From Hamiltosporidium magnivora (lineage: Eukaryota; Microsporidia; Dubosqiidae): a stretch of 16,265 bases of DNA. Of this stretch, positions 9,367-16,265 are shown piece after piece. Every line of letters starts with the position of its first letter. Position 1 is the first letter of the stretch. The notes under the pieces were generated by a model. It saw only the letters and a program-made list of their open reading frames with translations, made no database searches and was not told the DNA's origin. Position numbers and translations under genes: made by a program. The DNA lies in assembly GCA_004325065.1 (NCBI GenBank), contig PITI01000233.1:1-16265 (forward strand), read 5' to 3'.

Positions 9367-9384
9367 AAAAAAAAAAAAAAAAAA
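9367..9384 (+). repeat. Poly(A) tract at the LINE 3' end
   Basis: Eighteen consecutive A, then A-rich sequence with scattered T to about 9409. This is the expected reverse-transcribed tail of an APE-type LINE and marks the 3' boundary of the insertion. Confidence 0.75.
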
Positions 9385-9408
9385 TAAAAAATAATAAAAT
9401 AAAATAAT

Positions 9409-9515
9409 AGATATACTCATAATGAAAAATATTTTATAACGTAAAAACAAAAATAATAAAATAGAAAAGAAAAACCAAAGATATTTTAATTACTTAAACC
9501 AAAATGAGTATATCT
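9409..9515. repeat. 12-bp inverted repeat just downstream of the LINE tail
   Basis: AGATATACTCAT at 9409-9420 has its exact reverse complement ATGAGTATATCT at 9504-9515, with 83 nt of A-rich sequence between the arms. It may be chance in A/T-rich DNA or a small foldback structure left at the integration site. Confidence 0.3.
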
Positions 9516-9603
9516 TATACGTAATAACCACTATTTTGAAACTGTGAGAAAAATTAAATATTTTTTATAACAAAAGAAAAATATAATAATTTACTTTATT
9601 TGA

Positions 9604-9870
9604 AAACCATGTGAAAATTTTTTAAGCAATCGACGGATTCGGAATCATTAGCAAAAAATTGATATTTTTTTATTTGCTAGAATATGAACTTGCAAGAAAC
9701 CTTCAAAAACATTAAGAAACGTTACGGCAGGGAGCCCGAAAGGGACATTACTGCCATATTTTTATAATTTAAAAATCACCGGAGTTTTATGAAATATGTT
9801 GACTACCCCGGTCAACATATAATTGTAGTGAGGAGGGGGTGTTGCTCCATTGAGTCTTTCTGGAATTTAA
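9604..9870 (+). pseudogene. Decayed reverse transcriptase fragment of a second LINE
   Basis: In one frame, 9721-9789 reads VTAGSPKGTLLPYFYNLKI and then ITGVL-like text before TGA 9790. It is preceded in frame by KPSKTLRN and, further upstream, by FLSNRR. This is the layout of the Jockey-type reverse transcriptase block usually seen as a FLxNR segment, then AGxPQGxxLSPxLYNL. Here Gln of PQG is Lys and one residue of the SP/GP step is missing. A shifted frame continues as KYVDYPGQHIIVV (9792-9830), and about 9829-9850 (GGGVAPLSLS) may be the remnant of YADDVA. Stops and shifts show it is dead. It differs from the intact LINE, whose block is LGLPQGSIISPILFNIF, so it comes from another family. 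The local GC is clearly higher than in the flanks. Similarity is judged by eye. Confidence 0.45.
9794..9820. repeat. Perfect 10-bp hairpin
   Basis: ATATGTTGAC (9794-9803) and GTCAACATAT (9811-9820) are perfectly complementary around the loop TACCCCG. It sits inside the decayed reverse transcriptase segment, so it may be fortuitous. About 40 bp upstream a smaller fold is possible (GGCAG 9726-9730 with CTGCC 9751-9755, enclosing CCC-GAAA-GGG at 9735-9744). Confidence 0.35.
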
Positions 9871-10414
9871 ATACATTTTTTGTTTTAAATTTTCAGTTTG
9901 TTAAATTATTTAAATAAAATCCATTTTCCCTAATTTAATTATCGTTTATTCTGCTGTTAAGGGATATTTTTCGATAATATTATGGCTTAAATTTATATTA
10001 GACTTTAAAAATTTACAATATTATTAAATAAAAGATTTTTTTAGTCAGCTTATAGAAAAGACTAATAGTTTAAAGTCGACAAAATTTTCAATTTAAAAAA
10101 GCCTCGAATGAGAATGAGCAAAACAATATGAAATGCATTGGGAAAATAGATAAGTGATATTTGTTGCGGATTTTAAATAGAAATTTGAAATTAAAGAAAA
10201 AAAAAATTCTTATTCCGAACAAAAAACCCAAAATGATGGTTTTTTTAATAAAACATCAAATTTTAATTTTAATTATAGATCGAACTTTGACCTAGAATGA
10301 TTTAAAACAAACCAAAAATTTTATGCAAACTAATACAGTTTCTATTAATTTTGATTCTGATTTGTTTACTGATTGCTGTATTTAAATATCTTATTTGAAT
10401 TATGATATGATTTA
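9871..10414. other. A/T-rich spacer, nothing recognised
   Basis: Homopolymer-rich A/T sequence between two transposon relics. No ORF of note and no recognisable repeat or RNA gene. Confidence 0.5.
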
Positions 10415-10971
10415 ATTTTGCATTTGAATTCTGTTTTGAGAGCTATTATTTTTTTTAAAGTTATCTGCTTATTTAACACTTCTTCTCTTTACTAATAATA
10501 CTACTACTAACTGGCGCTACGGTTCTTAAAGAGCCCTGTCTTCCTTAACGAGTTTTCTAATCTATATTATTTCGTTTTGGTTTCGTAAAATAATTGTTTT
10601 ATGCGATTGGAGTGTTTTCCTTATGCAAAATCCTACTCTTTTATTTGAGCTTGGCGATCAGCGGAGCAGTATTAATCGTATAGTTGCGGAGTTATTCTCC
10701 TCTATTATCCTATTTGTTTTTTTTTCTTTTTTATCAGATTTTTGTCAGCAGCTATATCAGTCCAAATCAGTGGTATTTTAATATAACCATCTGCTTATTA
10801 CTTTCTTTTTTCCCAATATATAGTATAAGAATTAGAATAAGTTATGACGCCATTCCGCTTCCTGAATGTTAACGGCAGTGGGCTTTCGATTTCTAATAGC
10901 ATTTGGTTCTGAATCAAGTTTATGTTATCAATTGGAAGAAGTTCGTTCAGCTGTCTTATGAACCTTAGAGA
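10415..10971 (-). pseudogene. Possible Ty3/gypsy-like pol relic (protease and RT start)
   Basis: On the minus strand a 57-codon open run (10971-10801), beginning SLRFIRQLNELLPIDNINLI, is followed after a double TAA by 29 codons. These contain DIAADKNLI (DIAAD at 10744-10758), which resembles the retroelement aspartic protease motif DTGAxxNLI. Then, partly in other frames, come YTINTAPLIAKLK (10682-10644), ENSLRKTGLFKNRS (10557-10516), APVSSSIISKEKKC (10517-10476) and ADNFKKNNSSQNRIQMQN (10468-10415). These resemble, in the right order, the start of a gypsy-type RT: HxIxT, LxxGIIxxS, SPxSSPxxxxKKK and DYRxLNxxTxxxYPMPN. Several shifts are required, and the protease-to-RT distance is shorter than normal, which would need a deletion. 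Frames were chosen by eye, so this is only a reasonable suspicion. Confidence 0.27.
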
Positions 10972-11820
10972 TCATTAAACTTGATAGTCGAGAATTTGTA
11001 GGTTATTGTGATATTTTAATGGTAGTTAAAGTGGAAATACTTTATAGACTATTACGTATATGAGATTTCCTTGGCACTAAACTAACAAATAACGTAACCC
11101 TTTAGTTTTAGCCTATGAAAACCATAGGTCATAACCAAGGTTGAAGCGAATTGGTGAAGAGATTACAACCAAATTTAGTGCACTATTATTTAATATGTTG
11201 TAAAATAGAAATATTTGATTTTTTATTTCGAATATAAAATTACTTATATTCTCTAGTTACCTTCTAACAATGCGTGCATTTTTTAAAGAATTTATTGGAT
11301 GAATGATAATTTGGTGAAGAAGAAATTAGATTATATTTATTTTCTAGGTGAAGGTATAGTTTATACACTGATTTATTGTATTACGAAGCCATAATAGGTA
11401 ATTCTGATCTTGAATGAAACCTAGTTTGGGCATTAAAATCAATTTCCCGGAATTTTTACACTAATAAAACTTTACTAATCGTGGCTTTAGCTTTCGTTTC
11501 TTAACCAAAAGTAAAGTTTAAACAGTTAAAATCACACTTTATGCCGTAAAACTCGGTATAGAAATATATATTTTTTGCTGCATCATATGAATTTTCTTAG
11601 ATTTGTTTTATTCAAAATTTCTCTGATGATTTATTTTTATACGATATACCATAATTAGAATTTAAATATTGGTGTAATTCGGTATTTTTTAATTTTCAAA
11701 AATTCTGATTTGCAGCTTGATATTTATTATTTTATTTTAGAACAATCATAAATGGGCAAAGGCATATGTTCGTTTCCTGACTCAAAACCATTAAAAGCCT
11801 CATGCGAGTATCTCTAATCA
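10972..11820. other. Spacer, nothing recognised
   Basis: About 850 bp of A/T-rich sequence without a supported gene, repeat or RNA fold. It could hold more of the flanking relics, but I see no motif that would show it. Confidence 0.45.
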
Positions 11821-11967
11821 AGTAAAAACCCTACTTGCATTTCGCTCTGAAATATACCTCATTATTTTAACCACACTAGAAACTGCTGTATGAAACTCAA
11901 TAAAATTATTCAGTTCAGGCTGAAGACTTTCAAGTTAGAAACTATAGTGTCTCGGATCAGTAAATTG
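11821..11967 (-). pseudogene. Short coding-like relic, possibly transposase-derived
   Basis: A minus-strand frame of 49 codons with one stop (TAA 11937-11935). Its second part runs 38 codons and contains LQPELNNFIEFHTAVSSVVK and then IMRYISERNASRVF. The VVKIxxYIxxRxxxSRxF pattern reminds me of the segment before the conserved HTEVRW region in hAT/ZBED-type transposases, but no HTEVRW-like text follows. Base composition is more balanced than in the neighbours. It may be another element fragment or chance. Confidence 0.15.
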
Positions 11968-13446
11968 CATGTAGAAAATTTTTTGCTTATAATTTAGTGG
12001 GACTAGTCTTGTCTTTTCAAGTATTATCTTGTTTTTAACTTCTATAAATGCAATTCATATGGGTTCCTTTGTTATCCTGTGAAAATCGAGTATAATGTAA
12101 ACGAAGATTAAATAAAAACGTTTTTATCTTTAACTAAATGACTTTTTACGAATTGTAAAGTCTTTTCTTTAAGACTATTTAGGTCAAAAAATGATTTTAC
12201 CCCTTTTATAATAAATTTAAGAAAATTATCGTTGAATATACCTTGAATACACAGATAATACGAATATATTGGGAGTTATAACCCTTTAATGCATTATGGC
12301 CTATCTTGTGTCTTTTTTGATGTCTTGGGATACAAGAACTTTAAAAATGATTAATAAAAGAAAAAATAATTGCGTCGAAAATCGCCAAGTCGATTAAAAA
12401 GAGTTACAGAAATTAAGCAGATTTACTCTAAATGATACAAATTGGATTTGTGTAAAAAATATATTTCTTTGTGCTGTATTTGTTCATTATAATAAATATC
12501 CGGAAGTATTTCTAAATGAAAATAATCATTGAAGAAAAAGAATCGTCTAAAAGGGATCAATATTAAGAATTATTTTGGGATATAAAATTTTTCTATCTTA
12601 TAAATAGAATAATTTCAGTTATTTTTTTATAAATGAAAAAATAAATAATACACAGGAAGCTGCAAATCACAAAAAGCCATTTAATATTTTTTACAATTTA
12701 TACGAAAATTAGCATTTAATAAATTTTTTCTACTAATAGAAAAAACAATCAAGCCAATTTTAATTACATGTTTGGGGTACTATAGTAATATCTCTGGTAG
12801 AATAACATGGAAAATATACTTTACAAATACAAAAATGTATATTAGTAAGGTTCAAATATTACTAATAATTAAGCCAAGGATCGATTAATAATAGTTTGAA
12901 TAAAGAGCACGTTCTTTCAATTTCACTCGCCAAAAAAACCAGTAGCTAATATTTTATTCTAATGAGACCTATAAAGCCTCAGTGAGAGTATAGAGAAAAC
13001 AGAGAGATACATTTGATTTTTAATCTCTTGGAATGACTTTTTCAGCAAAAAATGTCTATTTGCAAACAAAGATTCTATTTCTCAAATATTAATTTAAGGT
13101 ACAACACAGACGAAGATCAAATATATAATTTTAAAATTGCATCTGTATATGGAAGAAGATAATTTGGTAAAGTAGTCATAAAAATACGTCAAAAAAGACG
13201 AATTGACTTTATTAGGTGTTTATATTAATTAAAATCAATAGAATTATTTATTTTTTTTCACATAGTTTAATCTATGTAGCTTTTAAAAAAATATTGAGAA
13301 AAAATAATTTACGAAACAAGAAAAAAATTCCAATCTGTGGCTTTCCAGCAAATTAATTTAAAATAGAACAATTCATACATTTGTAATATCTTTATTTTTT
13401 TGATTTCTAATCAGTATTCGTATACCAGGTTTCATTTTTTTACACT
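11968..13446. other. A/T-rich spacer, nothing recognised
   Basis: About 1.5 kb downstream of the minus-strand secreted-protein gene. No open frame of note, no tRNA-like fold and no repeat array were found. Confidence 0.5.
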
Positions 13447-13520
13447 TTACTTTGAAGTAACTACTTCCTTGCTTTGATCAGCTGCAGGAAGTTCATCTTG
13501 ATTTTTGGTGTTTTGATATT

Positions 13521-13988
13521 TTATCTGGTTATCTCTGTAGCAAGATTCTGGGTCTTTTCAGAGCTATTAAGAATCTCTTTGTTTCCTTCTAGTTCTACTC
13601 CTTGATTGTTATCTTTTACTTCGGACTTGTCTTCATCTTCTTTATCTTTATCTTCACCTTCGTCTTCTTCACTATTTTCAACTTTATATTCGTCTTTTTT
13701 TTCATCTTTATATTCATCTTTTATTTCTTCCTTTTCTTCCGGCTTAATATCTTCTTCTTTTAGTTTCTCTTTACCGTTTTCCTCCTTATTGTTTCCTTCA
13801 AATACTTCTGGTCGGGTCAAATTCTGTATGATTATTTGTACTTTCATTGCTGGTATGTAGTCATTAATATTAAATTTTCCGTTTCTACGGTATTTCTGTG
13901 GATATATTATAGGGTTTGGATTGACTTCTTCCACTGGTTCCATCAAACCTCGACCATGTTTTTTTTGTTTTTCTTTTGCCATGAACAT
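13521..13988 (-). CDS. Conservative intact reading of the charged-protein gene
   Basis: If the upstream TAG is real and not read through, the first in-frame ATG is 13988-13986 (M-F-M-A-K-E-K), giving 155 residues without a signal peptide, which would then be cytosolic. It contains the central NPNPIIYPQKYRR segment and the whole Lys/Glu/Asp-rich tail. I favour the longer, broken version because the open frame upstream of this Met encodes a perfect secretion signal that would otherwise be unexplained. The TTG at 14063 is not a credible eukaryotic start. Confidence 0.35.
   Translation of the reverse strand: MFMAKEKQKKHGRGLMEPVEEVNPNPIIYPQKYRRNGKFNINDYIPAMKVQIIIQNLTRPEVFEGNNKEENGKEKLKEEDIKPEEKEEIKDEYKDEKKDEYKVENSEEDEGEDKDKEDEDKSEVKDNNQGVELEGNKEILNSSEKTQNLATEITR
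13613..13760 (-). repeat. Low-complexity acidic/lysine coding repeat
   Basis: GAA, GAT, AAA and TAT codons repeat with short periods and encode runs such as EEKEEIKDEYKDEKKDEYK, followed by EEDEGEDKDKEDEDK. On the plus strand the same DNA is a CTT/TCT/TCA-rich tract, giving a spurious serine-rich open frame at 13606-13860. Repeat slippage is a plausible source of length variation. Confidence 0.6.
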
Positions 13989-14139
13989 ATCTGCAATATT
14001 GTTAGGATTTCGCACGAATGAATTGGAACATTGTATATAGCTGAGCGTTATAAGAAATATCAAACTTTGTATTAAAAAACAAAAATTCTATTTTTTCATT
14101 AATTTGCTTTTTTTTCTTCTTTATATCTTTTAAAAATAC

Positions 14140-14153
14140 AAAGAACGTTCTTT
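14140..14153. promoter_or_regulatory. 14-bp palindrome with GAAnnTTC core
   Basis: AAAGAACGTTCTTT is a perfect palindrome 41 bp upstream of the MKK start codon of the minus-strand gene. It contains GAAcgTTC, a two-unit heat-shock-element-like core. A few palindromes of this size are expected by chance in the window; the promoter position makes this one worth noting. Confidence 0.22.
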
Positions 14154-15698
14154 AGAATTTAAGTTGGCACATAAACTATTCTTTGGTATGCCGAAATTGT
14201 GCTTTTACAATGAATTTGCTCACATTTTATAGCAAATTTTATATCATTTTGTTCGTTTCAGAATTTTAGGTTTATATTTTTATGAATATTTTTTAGATTT
14301 TAAGTTTTAAATTTATTTATACTTTAGTATATTTTTTGTTGACTAGTTTATTTTTAATGTTCTTTCATTTTTTGCAAAGATTTTTAGTACTGAACTTTTT
14401 CGAAGAATAATTTGTATTTAGTACTGAATCAAAAGCAGTTGATTTTCTATATCATACATTCTATTTTTCTTCTATAAATTTTTTTTAGGTCTCATTTGCA
14501 AGGAACTGAAGAATTCACTAAGACTTCTTTGCTTTCTGGTTCAAGATCATTTCCTTTTATACATTGAATTTTTATTTTATATGATAGAGAAGCTACTCAT
14601 GCGATTCTAAAAAATTATATAATGCTACATTAGCGTTTTTGACTTAATTGATTTCCAAAGTAAAATAATATTCAGCTAGTGCTATATTAAACACACAGAG
14701 GAAGAAGAAAGTAGACTTTTTATTTTGACTTTGTAACTTATTTTCTTAAAAAATACAATGATAGCTACTTTGGAAAGTTTTAAAATCTTACAAAAGAAGA
14801 GCATTTTGATATTTAAATCCCGGTTCGATATTTTGGTTTGTTTGAAAAAGTTTTTTACGCAAATGAGATTTATAAAAAGTGGTTAAATATATTTCAAATG
14901 AATTTTATATCACTCAAGTAATTATAAAAATATAAAATTTCTTAAATTTGATTATTTTTCTTCAATTTGAATAATATTCTCATTAAGAAACCAAACTCTT
15001 ATATTGTATTACAAAAAACAAATTATCACTTTACAATTACTTGCAATTATTTTTTTATACTAAACTGTTTGAGTAATTTACTAGAAAAGGGACTTATAAT
15101 TAGAATTAAGTTTCTATGTTTTACAGGAATTCATTCAAAATTTTAAATCGATCTCAAAGTTCATTAGAAAGTTTAAATTTACGTATTGAGCCTGCTGTGC
15201 TACAGCCGTAAATTTTTAACTTGCACCATCAAAGCAAATATCAATGAAATATATACAGAAAGTTTTATATTTTCTGTATGCGAAATGATTTAATGGTTTT
15301 AATATTTATCAAACACCAAATAATTAAATCTAAATAGAACAATAATATTCTCCTGTTTTTCTCATTTTCAAATGTAAAACCCATTGAAATGCTTGTCAAG
15401 CAATAGTTTATGTTAAAATAATTTGTATGAAATATATTGTAGAATATTTTTTGAAGAATTTGTTGTTTTTATTTTAATAAATTCTTTATACATTTTAATT
15501 TTGGCTTTTTTATCTGATATGTTGGTTAATCTATTTTATTTATATAAGAGTGTTTCTAGACTGTTTTATGATTTTTTTTCTATTTCTCTTTTTCTTTCTA
15601 TATATGTAAGAAAAGTGAAATTATTTTACTTAAATACTAAATTATTCTGTTGTTATAAAAATGTAAGCATAATAAAGAATGATACAAGAAAGTATTAA
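14154..15698. other. A/T-rich spacer, no supported gene
   Basis: About 1.5 kb with no gene I can support. The open frame at 15423-15698 has no ATG at its start (it begins at TTG) and its Phe/Leu/Ile/Tyr-rich translation is typical of T-rich noise. Confidence 0.5.
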
Positions 15699-16059
15699 GG
15701 AATAAGCAGAAGAGAAGTGGGGAGAGGAGACCTTATTAAAACTATCTGGTTGGAAATGAGTGCGTATAATCGGCGCGAAATCTATTTTTGCCATTTTTTG
15801 GGAAATAAACTGCACTGGATCTATATGCCAATTCTCTATAATCCTGAGTTACAACAGATTAAAAGAAACAAATGGTGAAATTAAATTTTTTTATCCTCGA
15901 CACAGAGGTAAAAGAGAAATAGAATAAGTAAGTAAGCAAAAGAGATTTATTAGGTTTGCAGTTGAGAACGAATTGATTTATAATATTCATTCACAAATTA
16001 AATTCCGAAGTCTGAAACCCAAACGCAAGGAATATGGGATATATAAATAACGACAACTT
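15699..16059 (+). pseudogene. Decayed coding segment, possibly LINE-derived
   Basis: A 59-codon open run (15699-15875, stop TGA 15876) begins GISRREVGRGDLIKTIWLEM. A shifted frame continues from about 15865 as TNGEIKFFYPRHRGKREIE, stops at TAA, then gives FIRFAVENELIYNIHSQIKF and a basic end, stopping again at TAA 16057-16059. Composition is clearly less A/T-rich than in the flanks. SRREVGRGDLI recalls the (G)GRGLI motif found C-terminal to the reverse transcriptase in several LINE clades, but that is a short match judged by eye. The alternative frame through 15721-15900 is also fairly open, so the true frame is uncertain. Confidence 0.25.
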
Positions 16060-16265
16060 GTTTCTGCAATTAGATTCGTAATTATTACTTGTATTATAAA
16101 CTGAAATGTTGTTATAACTAAATATCGTAATATTTAAGCTAGAAAGCTGAAATGATAATAATGGAACTAAACCTTTTTTTGAACACTATAAAATTCTAAG
16201 AACCCGCAATTTAGTAAAAGAAAAAATTTACAATATCAGCACAGATAAAATCATGACATAATCTT
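16060..16265. other. Spacer at the window end
   Basis: A/T-rich sequence without a recognisable feature; too short to judge. Confidence 0.4.

Larger units (their letters stand above)
5524..9384 (+). mobile_element. Apparently intact autonomous LINE (APE-type non-LTR retrotransposon)
   Basis: A two-ORF element: ORF1 (nucleic-acid binding) and ORF2 (APE endonuclease plus reverse transcriptase), then a 3' UTR of about 50 nt with a stem-loop and an 18-A tract at 9367-9384. Both ORFs are uninterrupted and the main catalytic motifs are present, so the copy may be young or functional. The 3' end is set by the A-tract; the 5' end is only a minimum, because I could not find a target-site duplication and the UTR boundary is unclear. 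The coding strand is A-rich, as is common for LINEs. The APE endonuclease, reverse transcriptase and lack of an RNase H place it broadly with Jockey/CR1-like LINEs rather than the restriction-endonuclease (R2/R4) type; I cannot name a clade with certainty. Confidence 0.9.
13447..14099 (-). pseudogene. Secreted Lys/Glu/Asp-rich protein gene with two apparent lesions
   Basis: The best start is ATG 14099-14097 (M-K-K), followed by an in-frame TAG at codon 4 (14090-14088). The frame then runs NFCFLIQSLIFLITLSYIQC followed by SNS, an ideal hydrophobic signal peptide core and cleavage region. A proline/asparagine-rich middle (NPNPIIYPQKYRRN) leads to a highly acidic, lysine-rich C-terminal half with repeats such as KDEYKDEKKDEYK, ending at TAA 13523-13521. 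After one extra base the neighbouring frame continues for 25 hydrophilic codons (IKYQNTKNQDELPAADQSK and on) to TAA 13449-13447, in sequence more GC-rich than its flanks, so a 1-nt loss near 13525 is likely. The protein would be secreted, low complexity and probably disordered in its C-terminal half. Function unknown; secreted charged proteins of this kind are common in microsporidia. Either a recent pseudogene or a real gene with sequence errors. Confidence 0.5.

Noticed and set aside
9715..9724. AGAAACGTTA shared with the LINE 3' UTR (9347-9356)
   Set aside because: A 10-mer match over this distance in A-rich DNA is close to what chance gives.
10684..10872. 62-codon hydrophobic plus-strand open frame
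   Set aside because: Starts at TTG and lies opposite the suspected pol relic; hydrophobicity follows from T-rich sequence.
13606..13860. Serine-rich plus-strand open frame
   Set aside because: It is the antisense shadow of the Lys/Glu/Asp-rich repeat in the minus-strand gene.
14815..14840. GGTTCGAT resembling a tRNA T-arm
   Set aside because: The flanking bases do not pair and no acceptor, D or anticodon arm can be drawn.
15423..15698. 91-codon open frame rich in Phe, Leu, Ile and Tyr
   Set aside because: Begins at TTG, lacks any motif and has noise-like composition; only the downstream patch after its stop looks coding.

Overview
The window is strongly A+T-rich (roughly three quarters A/T by eye), has no spliceosomal introns that I can see, and is very gene-poor. 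It looks like the nuclear genome of a small or early-branching eukaryote. The overall style suggests an expanded, transposon-rich microsporidian or another early-branching fungal-type genome: long T/A-rich spacers, intron-free genes, a CCC triplet just upstream of a start codon, and a small secreted lysine/acid-rich protein. This placement is inference, not proof.

The centre (5524-9384, + strand) is one apparently intact autonomous non-LTR retrotransposon (LINE). ORF1 is a nucleic-acid-binding protein with an AT-hook, a CxxC...CxxC zinc motif, a basic linker and an RRM-like segment. ORF2 has an APE-type endonuclease followed by a reverse transcriptase with all core motifs (RPIA, QTGFR, LDIKKAYD, GLPQGS, YADD, YLGF) and no RNase H. 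The two ORFs overlap by 8 nt (ATGGTTAG), with an in-frame TAA directly before the ORF2 start. A short 3' UTR carries a stem-loop and ends in an 18-A tract. ORF1 supplies RNA/DNA binding; ORF2 nicks the target and copies the RNA by target-primed reverse transcription. A perfect three-unit heat-shock-element-like sequence lies about 80 bp upstream of ORF1.

The surroundings read as a graveyard. A decayed coding segment (4877-5463) precedes the LINE. A decayed second LINE-type reverse transcriptase, with a recognisable AGSPKGTLL block, follows it at about 9604-9870. A possible LTR-type (Ty3/gypsy-like) protease/RT relic is on the minus strand at 10415-10971. Weaker coding-like traces sit at 1-225, 1828-2213, 11821-11967 (-) and 15699-16059.

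The only host-like gene is on the minus strand at 13447-14099: a secreted, highly charged Lys/Glu/Asp-rich protein. As sequenced it has a TAG at codon 4 of an otherwise ideal signal peptide, and a likely frameshift near its 3' end, so it is either a young pseudogene or contains sequence errors. The remaining spacers hold nothing I can support. At this base composition, open runs of 40-60 codons are expected by chance, so the weak relic calls are given low confidence.
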